NCBI RefSeq assembly: GCF_008923245.1
Contig: NZ_WBOS01000013.1
Coordinates: forward strand, 56,502-120,501
Length of the DNA: 64,000 bases
Direction of reading: 5' to 3'
From: Cytobacillus depressus
Lineage (GTDB): Bacteria; Bacillota; Bacilli; Bacillales; Cytobacillaceae
The notes beneath the pieces were generated by a model. It had not been told where the DNA came from. It saw only the letters and a list, made by a program, of their open reading frames with translations, and made no database searches. A program made the position numbers and the translations under genes. Every line of letters begins with the position of its first letter. Positions within the stretch are counted from its first letter, which is position 1. Of this stretch, positions 26,655-36,128 are shown piece by piece.

Positions 26655-28130
26655 TTAACGAATATAGTCTAATGGATTTTGGAGGTTGCCATTTTTATAA
26701 AGTTCAAAGTGTAAATGAACACCCGTTGAATCTCCAGTAGACCCCATGACACCAATTTTCGATCCCTTAGAAACGACTTGCCCCGCGCTCACACTGATCG
26801 ATGAAAGGTGGGCATAAATCGTACGATAGCCATTTTGATGGTCAATCACAATTTTATTTCCGAAGCTTTTTTCATAGCCTGCTGAAACGATTACACCATT
26901 ATCTGCAGCTTTAATTGTCCGGTCGCTTGGTCTCGCAATATCAATTCCTTTATGCATTCTTCCCCAGCGATAGCCGACATGACTGGAAATATAGCCCCCA
27001 ACTGTTGGCCAGATAAAGCTTCCCTCTCCACGGGAAGGGATGACCTTCGTTCCTTTGACAACAATATGTTTAACCGGCTGTTCAAGAATTTCTTCTTTTG
27101 TCACTTCCTTTGAAATGACTTGGCCGTTTTGGACAGAAATTCGGTAAGTGGTAGCACGTTTCCCGTCTTTCCCTTCCTGCTTCACTTTTGTATCGCCTTT
27201 AAACATAGTAGCGTCTTCCACTACTTCTTTTTCAAAAGGAATGACTTCCTTCGCGAAATATTCCCTTTCAATAATTACGTGAACAAATGGCTTTAAAATT
27301 GTTACGTTCAATTCCTGGCCAATTTGGAGAAGTGAGTCTTCTGTTAATCCAGGATTAATTGCCATCAGCTCGCTCGTTTTAAGGTTGTGAGTATGAGCGA
27401 TTCCACCAAGCACATCGCCCTCTTTTACTTGATACTTTGCTTCTTCTAATGTGCCTTTTTCGAGAAGCTTGACAGCATCTTCAACCGATAAAATTTGGTT
27501 CGGTTCAATTTTTTCCGCTGCAACGTTCACTTCATTCGATAGTTTAACGTCTAAAATGCGTGTTTCTTTATCTTGTAATGACGGCAAAGTGCTTTGATCA
27601 GCAGCTTTTCGAGCCTCAACAGCCTGTAACTCTTCTTCTGACACATATTTGAGCTTAAGCTTTTTAATCACTTCTTTTGCTTCTTCTGCATTTTGCACAT
27701 ACACAGCAGGCTTGCCATCTATGATCAAAGCAGATGCATCAGCTTGTAACTGAATTTCTCCCGACACTTTTTCCGCAACTTCAGAATCATTGACTTCAGA
27801 GCTTTCTCGGAAAACTTGCTCTGGAACATAGGTAAGGTCAGAGTTAAATGAGAGCTTTAAGTCTTTACTCGCAGCTTGCACCTCTTGCAATTTTGTTGCG
27901 ACGACGCCTTCAATTTTCTCTTTATTAGAGACTGTTCCGATATACTGCTTGTCTAAGTAAACATGATGGACAGTAGTAAGGTTCTCTGTGTTGGCATGTA
28001 CTGAAATACCAGCGGCAAAAGTAATCGCAGCAACTGTAAAAGCAGTGATCGCCGCTTTTTTTATGGCGTTTTTCAATTTTTTATATGTATTTTTTTTAAC
28101 GGTCGTATTTGTATTTGTCGAATCTTGCAT
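26655..28130 (-). CDS. Secreted M23 peptidase with LysM and G5 domains
   Basis: A 491-residue exported cell-wall peptidase. A basic start and hydrophobic stretch (about 25-47, ending VHA) make a signal peptide; then a repeat-like region, a LysM domain (YQVKEGDVLGGIAHTHNLKT), a G5 domain (about 290-365) and the LytM/M23 domain with HKGIDIA and HLHFELY zinc ligands. It probably cleaves peptidoglycan cross-bridges or stems. Location directly upstream of walR fits a WalR-regulated hydrolase (inference). GGAGG precedes ATG. Confidence 0.93.
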   Translation of the reverse strand: MQDSTNTNTTVKKNTYKKLKNAIKKAAITAFTVAAITFAAGISVHANTENLTTVHHVYLDKQYIGTVSNKEKIEGVVATKLQEVQAASKDLKLSFNSDLTYVPEQVFRESSEVNDSEVAEKVSGEIQLQADASALIIDGKPAVYVQNAEEAKEVIKKLKLKYVSEEELQAVEARKAADQSTLPSLQDKETRILDVKLSNEVNVAAEKIEPNQILSVEDAVKLLEKGTLEEAKYQVKEGDVLGGIAHTHNLKTSELMAINPGLTEDSLLQIGQELNVTILKPFVHVIIEREYFAKEVIPFEKEVVEDATMFKGDTKVKQEGKDGKRATTYRISVQNGQVISKEVTKEEILEQPVKHIVVKGTKVIPSRGEGSFIWPTVGGYISSHVGYRWGRMHKGIDIARPSDRTIKAADNGVIVSAGYEKSFGNKIVIDHQNGYRTIYAHLSSISVSAGQVVSKGSKIGVMGSTGDSTGVHLHFELYKNGNLQNPLDYIR

Positions 28131-28436
28131 TGTTATATCCTCCTAGACTACGGCAACAAAAACACTTCCAATTAGTGCTATTTAACTATAATTATAGTGA
28201 GCCTAATTTTTTCAACTCCTATACTTTACCATAAAATCCATCTAATAGACTACTTGACTTCATAATGTAACATAATTGTATAATGATTGACAATTTACTA
28301 CCAATCAAATTGAAGGAAAAACGAGTATTTTGTCGAAGAAGCAAGGAAAAATAGGTAGTGAATACTAGATTTAACAGGACTTAATGTTATTTTGGCGGGA
28401 TTTAAATATTGAGGTAGGATATTACAGAGATGTGAC
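28131..28436. other. Upstream region of the M23 peptidase gene
   Basis: A minus-strand TATAAT (28191-28196) in a CTATAATTATAG palindrome is a likely -10 box; no convincing -35 is seen. TGTAAC-N5-TGTATA (28266-28281) is one base off a WalR box but on the opposite strand and far upstream. No gene seen. Confidence 0.4.
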
Positions 28437-28473
28437 AAAAAAAAAAACAGAGCATGATGAGGATCATACTCTG
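28437..28473 (-). terminator. Terminator of the tRNA operon
   Basis: CAGAGCATGAT (28448-28458) and ATCATACTCTG (28463-28473) form a stem with a single mismatch; the minus-strand transcript ends in eleven T. Confidence 0.93.
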
Positions 28474-28479
28474 CTGTGA

Positions 28480-28552
28480 TGGCTCAGGACGGAATCGAAC
28501 CGCCGACACAAGGATTTTCAGTCCTTTGCTCTACCGACTGAGCTACTGAGCC
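28480..28552 (-). tRNA. tRNA-Phe (GAA)
   Basis: 73 bases, starts GGCTCAGTAGCTCAG, anticodon loop CTGAAAA, T-arm GGTTCGATTCC; CCA is not encoded. Last of a three-tRNA minus-strand operon. Confidence 0.96.
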
Positions 28553-28583
28553 GTATTAATTTTTGGTTCACTAAATATGTATA

Positions 28584-28633
28584 ATGGCATCCAGCAAGGA
28601 GGCTGTGCTTGACAGCCGCTTACCAGATACCAT
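28584..28633 (-). other. Spacer hairpin between tRNA-Glu and tRNA-Phe
   Basis: Outer arms ATGGCATC (28584-28591) and GATACCAT (28626-28633) pair with one wobble; inner arms GGCTGT (28601-28606) and ACAGCC (28612-28617) are perfect. It would fold in the tRNA precursor; B. subtilis carries a tRNA-Asp at the corresponding place of its trnY cluster. Confidence 0.55.
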
Positions 28634-28639
28634 TCGCCA

Positions 28640-28711
28640 TGACCCGTACGGGATTCGAACCCGTGTTACCGCCGTGAAAGGGCGGTGTCTTAACCGCTTG
28701 ACCAACGGGCC
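28640..28711 (-). tRNA. tRNA-Glu (TTC)
   Basis: 72 bases, starts GGCCCGTTGGTCAAG, anticodon loop CTTTCAC, T-arm GGTTCGAATCC; CCA not encoded. Confidence 0.96.
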
Positions 28712-28720
28712 TAAAAATGG

Positions 28721-28793
28721 TGAGCCATGAAGGACTCGAACCTTCGACCCTCTGATTAAAAGTCAGATGCTCTACCAACTGAGCTAATGGCTC
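28721..28793 (-). tRNA. tRNA-Lys (TTT)
   Basis: 73 bases, starts GAGCCATTAGCTCAG, anticodon loop CTTTTAA, T-arm GGTTCGAGTCC; first tRNA of the operon. Confidence 0.96.
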
Positions 28794-28820
28794 GTTATTT
28801 GTTTCTTAACGACGTTTATT

Positions 28821-28850
28821 ATAATATCATAATACTGAAGCAATTTGCAA
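28821..28850 (-). promoter_or_regulatory. Promoter of the tRNA operon
   Basis: On the minus strand TTGCAA (28850-28845), 18-base spacer, TATTAT (28826-28821), 28 bases before tRNA-Lys. Confidence 0.5.
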
Positions 28851-28920
28851 CAACTTTTTTTAAAAAATTTTTAACTATAACTTCTCTTCGTAATTGATAA
28901 CAAATAGGCATTCGTCCTAT

Positions 28921-28948
28921 ACCTCTTTAAATATGGACACATACACTA
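28921..28948 (+). promoter_or_regulatory. Candidate sigma-K promoter
   Basis: AC (28921-28922), 17-base spacer, CATACACTA (28940-28948): exact fit to AC-N17-CATANNNTA, 32 bases before the start codon at 28981. Confidence 0.55.
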
Positions 28949-28980
28949 TAATTGTAACAATTTGAGGAGGGATATAAAAA

Positions 28981-29220
28981 ATGGAGAGACAAATGATTGG
29001 GTTTCCTGGAGCTGGCATAGGAGGATACCCAGGGGTTGGTGCGTACCCAGTTTATCCTGGTTACGGTTATGGCGCATATCCTGGATATGGTTTGGGTCAT
29101 TATCCTTACCACGGTTACCATGGTTATCATGGTTATCACTATGATGGCCATTACGGACATCATGGGTACGGATATAGTGGTTATCCGCATGGCCATTATG
29201 GATATGGCTGTCACCAATAA
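28981..29220 (+). CDS. Gly/Tyr/His-rich small protein, probable spore coat component
   Basis: 79 residues, mostly Gly, Tyr, His and Pro, with imperfect repeats of GYG, YPGYG and HGYHGY. No hydrophobic helix or signal peptide. Low-complexity proteins of this composition are common in Bacillus coats and can be cross-linked through tyrosine. GAGGAGG lies 9-10 bases before ATG and a sigma-K-like promoter precedes it, supporting late mother-cell expression. I do not recognise a named family; the His-rich part could bind metal. Confidence 0.75.
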   Translation: MERQMIGFPGAGIGGYPGVGAYPVYPGYGYGAYPGYGLGHYPYHGYHGYHGYHYDGHYGHHGYGYSGYPHGHYGYGCHQ

Positions 29221-29294
29221 ACTTTTATTCAAAAAATTTCATGACTTTGCAATCTCAACTTAGTATGTAAATATCTTTAGCTTCATTTCAAAAT

Positions 29295-29323
29295 AGAGCA
29301 ATTAGAACTTTCCTAATTGCTCT
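29295..29323. terminator. Bidirectional terminator
   Basis: AGAGCAATTAG (29295-29305) and CTAATTGCTCT (29313-29323) pair perfectly; it serves the small coat-like gene and the convergent dnaB. Confidence 0.75.
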
Positions 29324-29364
29324 TACTATTTCCCTACAATTATTAGATTCATAGTTTACCCATT

Positions 29365-30729
29365 CTAAGCACCAGGCGGAACGGATGAATCATCAAATCG
29401 TCTCTCTATGTTTACGAATTTATTATACTCTTTGACAAATGCTAGCTGAACGGTGCCAGTAGGACCATTACGCTGTTTAGCGATGATGATCTCAATGATA
29501 TTTTTATTCTCTGATTCCTTGTCATAATAATCATCACGGTAAAGGAATGCGACGATATCCGCATCCTGCTCGATACTCCCTGATTCACGGATATCAGACA
29601 TCATTGGTCTTTTATCTTGACGCTGCTCCACTCCACGGGAAAGCTGAGATAGAGCAATAACAGGCACTTGTAATTCACGGGCTAACCCTTTCAATGACCG
29701 GGAAATTTCCGAAACTTCTTGCTGGCGGTTTTCCCCAGAGCGTCCGCTACCGAGAATGAGCTGCAAGTAATCAATTAAGATCATCCCAAGGCCATGCTCC
29801 TGCTTCAGACGGCGGCATTTGGAACGAATATCTGTAATCCGCACACCAGGTGTATCATCGATAAATATCCCTGCATTCGACAAGCTTCCCATCGCCATCG
29901 TCAGCTTGCCCCAGTCTTCATCCGTCAAGGAACCTGTACGCAGTCTTTGTGCGTCAATATTTCCCTCTGCACAGAGCATACGCATGGCGAGCTGCTCGGC
30001 ACCCATCTCAAGGCTAAAAATCGCTATATTTTCCCCTGTTTTCGTTGCTACATTTTGCGCAACATTTAAGGCAAATGCCGTTTTCCCAACGGAAGGACGT
30101 GCCCCAACGATAATCAAATCGTTGCGCTGAAATCCAGCCGTCATTTTATCAAGCTCGGCAAAACCAGTCTCAAGCCCTGTAATGTCGCCCTTTCGGTTAT
30201 GCATAACTTCAATATTATCGTACGTGCGAACAAGAACATCCTTAATATTATGAAAGGCACCTGCATTTTTCCTTTGTGCCACTTCAAGAATATTCTTTTC
30301 CGCTTCCCCTAATAGAACCTCTACCTCGTCCTCGCGAGCATACCCATCCTGAGCAATTCCAGTAGCTGTACGAATGAGCCTGCGAAGCAATGATTTTTCC
30401 TCAACAATCTTCGCGTAGTATTCTATATTAGCGGCAGTTGGCACAGACCCGGCAAGCTCACTTAAATAGCTGACTCCGCCTGTATCCTCAAGAAGCTTAG
30501 CTGCTCCAAGCTCTGCCGTCACGGTAATTAGATCGACCGCATTTCCTTGATCGTTCAGCTTTAACATCACATTGAAAATCTTTTGATGAGCTGCACGGTA
30601 AAAGTCCTCAGGAATCAAAATTTCGGAAGCTAAGGTGAGGGCAGATGGCTCAAGAAAAATAGCACCTAAAACCGCCTGCTCCGCTTCAATATTTTGCGGC
30701 GGAAGACGATCAGCAATTACATCACTCAT
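29365..30729 (-). CDS. dnaB: Replicative DNA helicase (DnaB; dnaC in B. subtilis)
   Basis: A 454-residue hexameric 5'-3' helicase. The N-terminal DnaB domain (PPQNIEAEQAVLGAIFLE) is followed by a RecA-like ATPase with Walker A GARPSVGKTAFALN (about 207-220), Walker B MILIDYLQLI and the arginine-finger region FLYRDDYY. It unwinds the fork after loading at oriC with DnaA-associated loaders. AGGGGG precedes ATG. Confidence 0.97.
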   Translation of the reverse strand: MSDVIADRLPPQNIEAEQAVLGAIFLEPSALTLASEILIPEDFYRAAHQKIFNVMLKLNDQGNAVDLITVTAELGAAKLLEDTGGVSYLSELAGSVPTAANIEYYAKIVEEKSLLRRLIRTATGIAQDGYAREDEVEVLLGEAEKNILEVAQRKNAGAFHNIKDVLVRTYDNIEVMHNRKGDITGLETGFAELDKMTAGFQRNDLIIVGARPSVGKTAFALNVAQNVATKTGENIAIFSLEMGAEQLAMRMLCAEGNIDAQRLRTGSLTDEDWGKLTMAMGSLSNAGIFIDDTPGVRITDIRSKCRRLKQEHGLGMILIDYLQLILGSGRSGENRQQEVSEISRSLKGLARELQVPVIALSQLSRGVEQRQDKRPMMSDIRESGSIEQDADIVAFLYRDDYYDKESENKNIIEIIIAKQRNGPTGTVQLAFVKEYNKFVNIERRFDDSSVPPGA

Positions 30730-30911
30730 CTATTCAAACCCCCTATGATTCTGTGTACAAAAAATAGATTGTCGGTCGCTAGCCGCTGGAGCTAGACGAG
30801 TTAATTGACCGACATTTTCAAACCTGGTTGAAATATATTATTGACCAGAGGAATATGTGTATGGAATCTATTAAAAGTAATTGAATGCATTAAAAATAGT
30901 TTTAAACTTAG

Positions 30912-30947
30912 AAAAAATGTGACCAGCAGGAACCGATCACATTTTTT
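30912..30947. terminator. Terminator between rplI and dnaB
   Basis: AAAAAATGTGA (30912-30922) and TCACATTTTTT (30937-30947) flank a loop with further GG/CC pairs; works in both directions, here ending the gdpP-rplI transcript. Confidence 0.8.
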
Positions 30948-30995
30948 TCAACTCTTCTATTTTATCATGTTTATGGGGAAATGGAACTTCCAAAT

Positions 30996-31445
30996 TTAGT
31001 TTGCTTCTTTTACATGGACATTAATGGTTGATGTCACTTCAGCGTGGAGCTTCACAGGAACCTTCGTGTAGCCTAATGAACGGATTGCATCAGGAAGCTC
31101 AATTTTGCGTTTATCAATTTTAATCTTATGCGTTTTTTGCAGTTCTTCCGCAATTTGCTTGCTCGTAATTGAACCGAATAAACGGCCACCTTCACCAGCT
31201 TTTGTTGTGAACTCTAGTGTCAGTTTGTCCATTGTTTCTTTCAGCTTTTTTGCTTCAGCCAGCTCTTCTGCCGCAATCTTTTCTTCTTTTTTCTGTTGCG
31301 CATTTAATGTGCTGACATTCGTTTGGTTCGCTTCAACCGCTAACCCTTGCTTAATCAGGAAGTTTTGTGCGTATCCGTCAGCCACGTTTTTAACTTCCCC
31401 TTTTTTTCCCTTACCTTTAACATCCTTTAAAAAAATGACTTTCAT
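30996..31445 (-). CDS. rplI: Ribosomal protein L9
   Basis: A 149-residue 50S protein: N-terminal [20 protein letters not shown] binding 23S rRNA, a long connecting helix (about 40-80) and a C-terminal domain ending in the STINVHV strand. GGGAG is 8 bases before ATG. Its start overlaps the gdpP stop by 4 bases, so the two are translationally coupled. Confidence 0.97.
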   Translation of the reverse strand: MKVIFLKDVKGKGKKGEVKNVADGYAQNFLIKQGLAVEANQTNVSTLNAQQKKEEKIAAEELAEAKKLKETMDKLTLEFTTKAGEGGRLFGSITSKQIAEELQKTHKIKIDKRKIELPDAIRSLGYTKVPVKLHAEVTSTINVHVKEAN

Positions 31446-33415
31446 TCTGCATTTCTCCCTTCTAAATATTCATCAATGGCCGCATGCAAACGTTCTTCAA
31501 CCTCATCCAAAGATTGATCTGTCAGCTGAGTTGCTGCATTCGTTAAATGCCCGCCGCCTTCAAGGCTTTCCATAATGACCTGTACATTGATATCTCCGAG
31601 CGATCTTGCACTAATTCCAACCGTGTTTTCAGATCGCTTCGAAATAACAAAGGAAGCAAGGACGCCATTCATCGTCAACAATGTATCGGCCGTCTGCGCG
31701 ATTAACACTTGATGAATCTCCTCATCAGGCTGCCCCTTTGCAATGGCAACCCCTTCTCGATAAAAATACACATTTTCAATTAATTTTGCACGTTTAATGA
31801 ACGTATGAACATCTTCCTTCAAGAATTTCTGGACGAGAACAGTGTCAGCCCCTTGTGAACGTAGATAAGAGGCTGCATCAAAAGTGCGAGAGCCCGTTCT
31901 TAAGCTGAAGCTTTTCGTGTCCACAGTAATTCCGGCTAATAAGGCAGTCGCCTCAAGCATTTCAATTTTTCCGTATTTCGGCTGATATTCAAGCAGTTCT
32001 GTGACAAGCTCAGCAGTCGAGGAGGCGTATGGCTCCATATAAACAAGTAGCGGATTATGAATAAACTCTTCTGCACGACGGTGGTGATCAATCACGACAA
32101 CATGGGCTATTTTATTTATCAGCTTTTCCTCAATAACCATGGAAGGTTTATGTGTATCGACAATGACTAATAGCGTATCCTCTGTAGCCATTTCCAACGC
32201 CTGTGCCGGAGTAATAAACCTTGAAAACAGCGCCTCATTTTTCTGGATTTCCGTCATCATCCTTTGAATGCTTGTATCAATATCTTGCGGATTAATGACA
32301 ATGTATCCTTCTCGCTGATTCATCTGGGCAATTTTGCGAATTCCAATCGAAGCTCCAATGGCGTCCATATCCGGATTTTTATGCCCCATGATAATGACCT
32401 GATCACTTTCGGAAATCAATTCTTTTAGTGCATGGGCAATAACACGAGCACGGACTCTAGTCCGCTTTTCGACTGGGTTTGTTTTTCCGCCGAAAAACTT
32501 AACTTTTCCGTTCGTTTGCTTAATAACTACTTGATCACCGCCCCGTCCAAGGGCTAAATCAAGACTCGATTGCGCGAGAACGCCAAGCTCTGGCAAGGAC
32601 GAGAGACCCGTTCCTACACCAATACTTAACGTTAATGGCAAGTTTCTCTTCGCTGTAATTTCTCGAATATCATCTAAAATGGAGAATTTCCCTTTTTCTA
32701 AATATCGAAGAATGTGTTCATTAAAAACGGCAATAAATCTGTCTGATGAAACCCTCTTAAAAAAGATTCCATTATCGGTCGCCCATTTATTCAAAATAGA
32801 GGTGACAATATTGTTCAGACTGCTCCGCGCTTGGTCATCCATCCCTTGTGTTAATTCATCATAATTATCTAAAAAGATAATCGAAATGACGGTGCGTTCT
32901 TCCTGATACAATTTTTCAATCTCAGTCTGTTCGGTCACATCAAAAAAGTAAAGCAGGCGCTCTTCATGCTTCAAAATAACACGGAATTTCCGTTCATGAA
33001 GCGTAATTACTTCCGTTTCGACATCCTGCTTGATTAATGGGATGAGCGATTCCGCTACATCATAAAGCGATCTTCCTACTAACGTATCTTCATCAAAGCA
33101 AGAGGCTAAAAAGGGATTCGTCCATTCAATGTAAAAATCATCATTAATGAGCATAATCCCAATGGGCATCTCCATTAATGCCTCTTCACCGACTTTTTTT
33201 ACCCGGTAGGATAAAGTAGAGATGTAATCTTCTGTTTCCTTTCTCTTTAGAGAATTAATTTTAAACAGATAATAAAAAGGGAAAACAGCAAGAAGAATCC
33301 CTATCAGGCTAATTATCCAGTGAAAATACGCCAAAATTCCAAGAAGCACCACTGTCAAGCCCATCAACCAATAGATTGGATAGCGAATGGAGCGCTTTTC
33401 TAAATAAGATGGCAT
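31442..33415 (-). CDS. gdpP: Cyclic-di-AMP phosphodiesterase GdpP (YybT)
   Basis: A 657-residue membrane enzyme. Two transmembrane helices (about 12-52), a heme-binding-type PAS domain (about 85-150), a degenerate GGDEF domain (about 170-300) and the catalytic DHH-DHHA1 module with [21 protein letters not shown] and VVVIDHHRR. It hydrolyses c-di-AMP to pApA and so affects osmotic balance and beta-lactam tolerance. GGAG lies 8 bases before ATG. Confidence 0.95.
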   Translation of the reverse strand: MPSYLEKRSIRYPIYWLMGLTVVLLGILAYFHWIISLIGILLAVFPFYYLFKINSLKRKETEDYISTLSYRVKKVGEEALMEMPIGIMLINDDFYIEWTNPFLASCFDEDTLVGRSLYDVAESLIPLIKQDVETEVITLHERKFRVILKHEERLLYFFDVTEQTEIEKLYQEERTVISIIFLDNYDELTQGMDDQARSSLNNIVTSILNKWATDNGIFFKRVSSDRFIAVFNEHILRYLEKGKFSILDDIREITAKRNLPLTLSIGVGTGLSSLPELGVLAQSSLDLALGRGGDQVVIKQTNGKVKFFGGKTNPVEKRTRVRARVIAHALKELISESDQVIIMGHKNPDMDAIGASIGIRKIAQMNQREGYIVINPQDIDTSIQRMMTEIQKNEALFSRFITPAQALEMATEDTLLVIVDTHKPSMVIEEKLINKIAHVVVIDHHRRAEEFIHNPLLVYMEPYASSTAELVTELLEYQPKYGKIEMLEATALLAGITVDTKSFSLRTGSRTFDAASYLRSQGADTVLVQKFLKEDVHTFIKRAKLIENVYFYREGVAIAKGQPDEEIHQVLIAQTADTLLTMNGVLASFVISKRSENTVGISARSLGDINVQVIMESLEGGGHLTNAATQLTDQSLDEVEERLHAAIDEYLEGRNAE

Positions 33416-33488
33416 GTTTTCAGCTCCTAAACAGCAGTGTTTAGATAATGTTCATCAATGGATTGAATTCTCCTATTTGAACATCTAG

Positions 33489-34430
33489 TTAATCTTTCTT
33501 TTCAAGTCTCTTTCTTAAATCAAATCCTAAATCAATTATACCTAATATCCTCACAATAGAAAGGAAAATTGGCATGAAGAATGTCAGAACCGTTGCAATA
33601 ATCGGGACAGACTTCGACATCCCCTTCTTATGAGTAAAATAGAAAATAAATGAAATTCCTTGGAAAACCATAAGCATTTGAAGAATAAAACTGATATTAA
33701 CTAAAGCCGTAAACCAGTAGCTTCCTTCTTCAGGGTTTATCGCAAATGAAGCAAGCATCGTTAATAAATAATACCAAAGAATACTTTTCGGCAGGACAAT
33801 CTCTCTGAATGGCTTCCAGCTGGCCATTTTTACTCCAAATCGCTTTACAATTGGCAATGAGACCAATTCAATGAGAATGACGCCAAAAAGCGCGATTAAC
33901 ACAAATAAGCTCGGTGTTAAAGTCTCGAATAATTGTATAGAGGCTTCTAATTGCTCGACCACTTTTCCACTGGAATCCTGTCCTAACGCCTCGATCAATC
34001 CGCGTGACTGATTAAGAGACTCTTTCATCACGTTCATAGCTTCTTGAATAAAATTAAAATTAAAAAAGGCGATGGCAGCCGCATATTGAATTAAAACGGC
34101 CGCAAGGAATACAAGAGTGGCAGCGATAAAAGTACTTGTTCGGCCTTTCTCCTCTTTAATTAATAGTCCCATAACAATTCCGGTCAGTCCATATGTAAGT
34201 GTCAGGGGGATCGCGAGGAGTGTCCCAACAATTAATGAAATCAACACAGCAGCAATGAAAAACACAACTGCGTTCATCCGTGAATTCTTCGCCCCAAAAA
34301 GAATAAACGGAATCGCTAAAAATAAATTACTGACAACGCCAAGAACAGGGACATACATCGTAATCAAAATTAATACAGCAAAAGCAGCTAATAAAACGGC
34401 CCCTTCTGTCAGCTTATGTACATTTCTCAT
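33489..34430 (-). CDS. yybS: Membrane protein YybS (DUF2232)
   Basis: A 313-residue polytopic membrane protein with about eight hydrophobic segments and a DUF2232 pattern (TEGAVLLAAFAVLILITMYVP; IPLTLTYGLTGIVMGLL). It precedes gdpP and rplI as in B. subtilis. Function is not established; the fold resembles substrate-binding components of ECF-type transporters. AAAAGAGG is 6-7 bases before ATG. Confidence 0.9.
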   Translation of the reverse strand: MRNVHKLTEGAVLLAAFAVLILITMYVPVLGVVSNLFLAIPFILFGAKNSRMNAVVFFIAAVLISLIVGTLLAIPLTLTYGLTGIVMGLLIKEEKGRTSTFIAATLVFLAAVLIQYAAAIAFFNFNFIQEAMNVMKESLNQSRGLIEALGQDSSGKVVEQLEASIQLFETLTPSLFVLIALFGVILIELVSLPIVKRFGVKMASWKPFREIVLPKSILWYYLLTMLASFAINPEEGSYWFTALVNISFILQMLMVFQGISFIFYFTHKKGMSKSVPIIATVLTFFMPIFLSIVRILGIIDLGFDLRKRLEKKD

Positions 34431-34735
34431 TTTTACACCTCTTTTAGTGAAACACCATAAAGTCTATTTTATCTAGTATTATAGCCTTGTTCAACTAAGA
34501 AGAGCATTCTTGTCCAAATGCGATTGAGGTTCTTGATTATATAGAGAGATTATCTTCTATTTTCTAGTGATCATTTTGGATGGTTAGATTGAAAAATGAG
34601 TGCCATGAGTGTTCATGGGGCCTGTTTTGAAGGGTGACCTCGAAAAACCCGTGCTAAGACCGTCTTTACTAATTTTACGGCTGAGAGAGAAAGGTATTAG
34701 TTAACCGTTCATTATCGCAGGTAACTAAGTTGAAT
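34431..34735. other. Non-coding stretch upstream of yybS
   Basis: About 300 bases between yybS and the terminator of the next gene; I see no gene or clear regulatory element. Confidence 0.4.
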
Positions 34736-34763
34736 ATGAAAAGCTGCCGAAGTTGGCAGCCTC
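34736..34763 (-). terminator. Terminator of the effector-binding-domain gene
   Basis: GCTGCC (34743-34748) and GGCAGC (34755-34760) extended by a G-T and an A-T pair; minus-strand T4 follows. Confidence 0.65.
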
Positions 34764-34765
34764 TG

Positions 34766-35209
34766 TTAATTAATTGGTAGGTAAATTTGTACCTCTTCCT
34801 CTTCATCCTCCATCGGGTGATATGTCTCCACAATATAAGAATCCAAGTTTCTTGTATAACCTTGCTCAATTTCCCATTCCAATAAACCTAAATGAAGGTT
34901 GCCGAGATTAGATATTTTCCCTCTAGTTGTGACAAAATGTTGAGTTACTTCAAGATAATCCATTCCTAAAGGAACTTCATTTAAAGTATCATTTACAATT
35001 AAACCTGCATAATAATCCCCTTCAAGATGGTTACTATCCCTTTTAGGTTCAAATAGAGCAATTTCGATACCTGAATGATTGGGTATTTCGTTAGAGCGAT
35101 TTAATAATTGCTTTGCAAGTGCAGGGACTTCCGTACCATAATTAACAAAGGCTCCGCTGCCTTTTATACCTACCACTTTAAAGTCTTTCGTCACCCTTAT
35201 AAATTCCAT
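34766..35209 (-). CDS. GyrI-like / AraC effector-binding domain protein
   Basis: 147 residues forming a single small-molecule-binding (GyrI-like, SOUL-fold) domain, seen in EIALFEPKRDSN, DYYAGLIVND and VEVTQHF-like strand (YLEVTQHFVTT). No DNA-binding domain is attached. Stand-alone versions bind diverse drugs or act as hydrolases; the role here is unknown. GGAGGAG is 5 bases before ATG. Short monocistronic gene with its own terminator. Confidence 0.8.
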   Translation of the reverse strand: MEFIRVTKDFKVVGIKGSGAFVNYGTEVPALAKQLLNRSNEIPNHSGIEIALFEPKRDSNHLEGDYYAGLIVNDTLNEVPLGMDYLEVTQHFVTTRGKISNLGNLHLGLLEWEIEQGYTRNLDSYIVETYHPMEDEEEEVQIYLPIN

Positions 35210-35386
35210 CTTGTCTCCTCCATTTACCTAAAAATTTTTCTCTTACCTATTAATTTCTCTTTAAGTATATTGAAAACCTTTTTTTGATTTTTAAACACCA
35301 AACCTGCTTACGTTAGTAAAAATGCGTCTCCACTTATAGTAAAAAACGACTGTTCTTTGATCAATAGCCTTTATCCGTTGTAAACT

Positions 35387-35749
35387 TTACTCAATAGAGT
35401 TTTTAAAATAAATTAGATTGTCTGTCCATTCTCCGAATTCGAATATAAACCCTTTTCTTGTACATTCATACTCCATTCCAACGCTCTCTGCTAAATTAAT
35501 CGAAGCTGAATTATCAATGTTAATATGAGCTTCAATACGATGGAAATTCAAGTATTTGAAAGCTATTTTAAGTGCTTCATTTACTGCTTCTTTGCCGTAG
35601 CCTTTTCTCCAATACTGATTATGGATGGTGTAGCCTATTCTTCCCCACTGGAAATCATCTCTTGCTAAAGTCGAAAAATCAACCATCCCTAAATGTTTGC
35701 CATCTTCCTTTCTAAATACACCAAATACGTAAAAGACAATACCTGCATT
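35387..35749 (-). pseudogene. GNAT acetyltransferase (RimJ/RimL type), 5'-truncated
   Basis: The frame is open from a stop at 35750-35752 down to 35387. It reads NAGIVFYVFGVFRKEDGKHL then GMVDFSTLARDDFQWGRIGY, YWRKGYGKEAVNEALK (acetyl-CoA loop) and NxxSxNLAESVGMEYE. The first 50-60 residues of the domain and any start codon are missing. An internal ATG at 35686 has no ribosome site. Probably inactive. Confidence 0.75.
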
Positions 35750-35847
35750 TTAATATGATTTAGTTTGGATGCCATAAAACATCAACCATTAAGTTAAATA
35801 TAATAATGTTATTTATAAAAATTAATGAATCATAGTTAGACTTTTAT

Positions 35848-35940
35848 TTATATTTGTCTTTTATACCTCAAAGAAGAATAGCCATCTGCATCTTCTTCGC
35901 ATTGGAACTTGAAACCTTTGGCTTCATAAAAAGGGATTCC
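35848..35940 (-). pseudogene. Relic of a second GNAT acetyltransferase, C-terminal
   Basis: 31 codons read GIPFYEAKGFKFQCEEDADG then YSSLRYKRQI and stop; P-FYEAKGF is the typical last helix-strand of GNAT domains. A stop lies just upstream and the neighbouring frame carries plausible preceding residues, so it is a deleted, frameshifted remnant. Confidence 0.55.
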
Positions 35941-36128
35941 TCATATATTTCATAAAGGCTACCACAGCCAATCAAAAGGTGTGCTTTAAATTAATTCAAC
36001 AAAAATAGTAATACCCCTTTAAATATTAGGGGAACATCAATTTATATGCGTTTTCTAGTTTGCCTGTCAGGGGAATTAATAAAGAATAATTAGTGGGGAA
36101 AATAAGGAATAAATGTAATATGAGATGA

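Noticed and set aside
28266..28281. WalR-box-like TGTAAC-N5-TGTATA upstream of the M23 peptidase gene
   Set aside because: One consensus mismatch, opposite strand to the gene and about 70 bases beyond the -10 box; too weak to list as a site.
28927..29232. 101-codon minus-strand frame opposite the Gly/Tyr/His-rich gene
   Set aside because: Its Met/Thr/Ile-rich repeats are the antisense reading of the GGN/TAY/CAY codons; no ribosome site.
34675..34869. 64-codon minus-strand frame overlapping the effector-binding gene
   Set aside because: It crosses that gene's terminator and is out of frame with a recognised domain.
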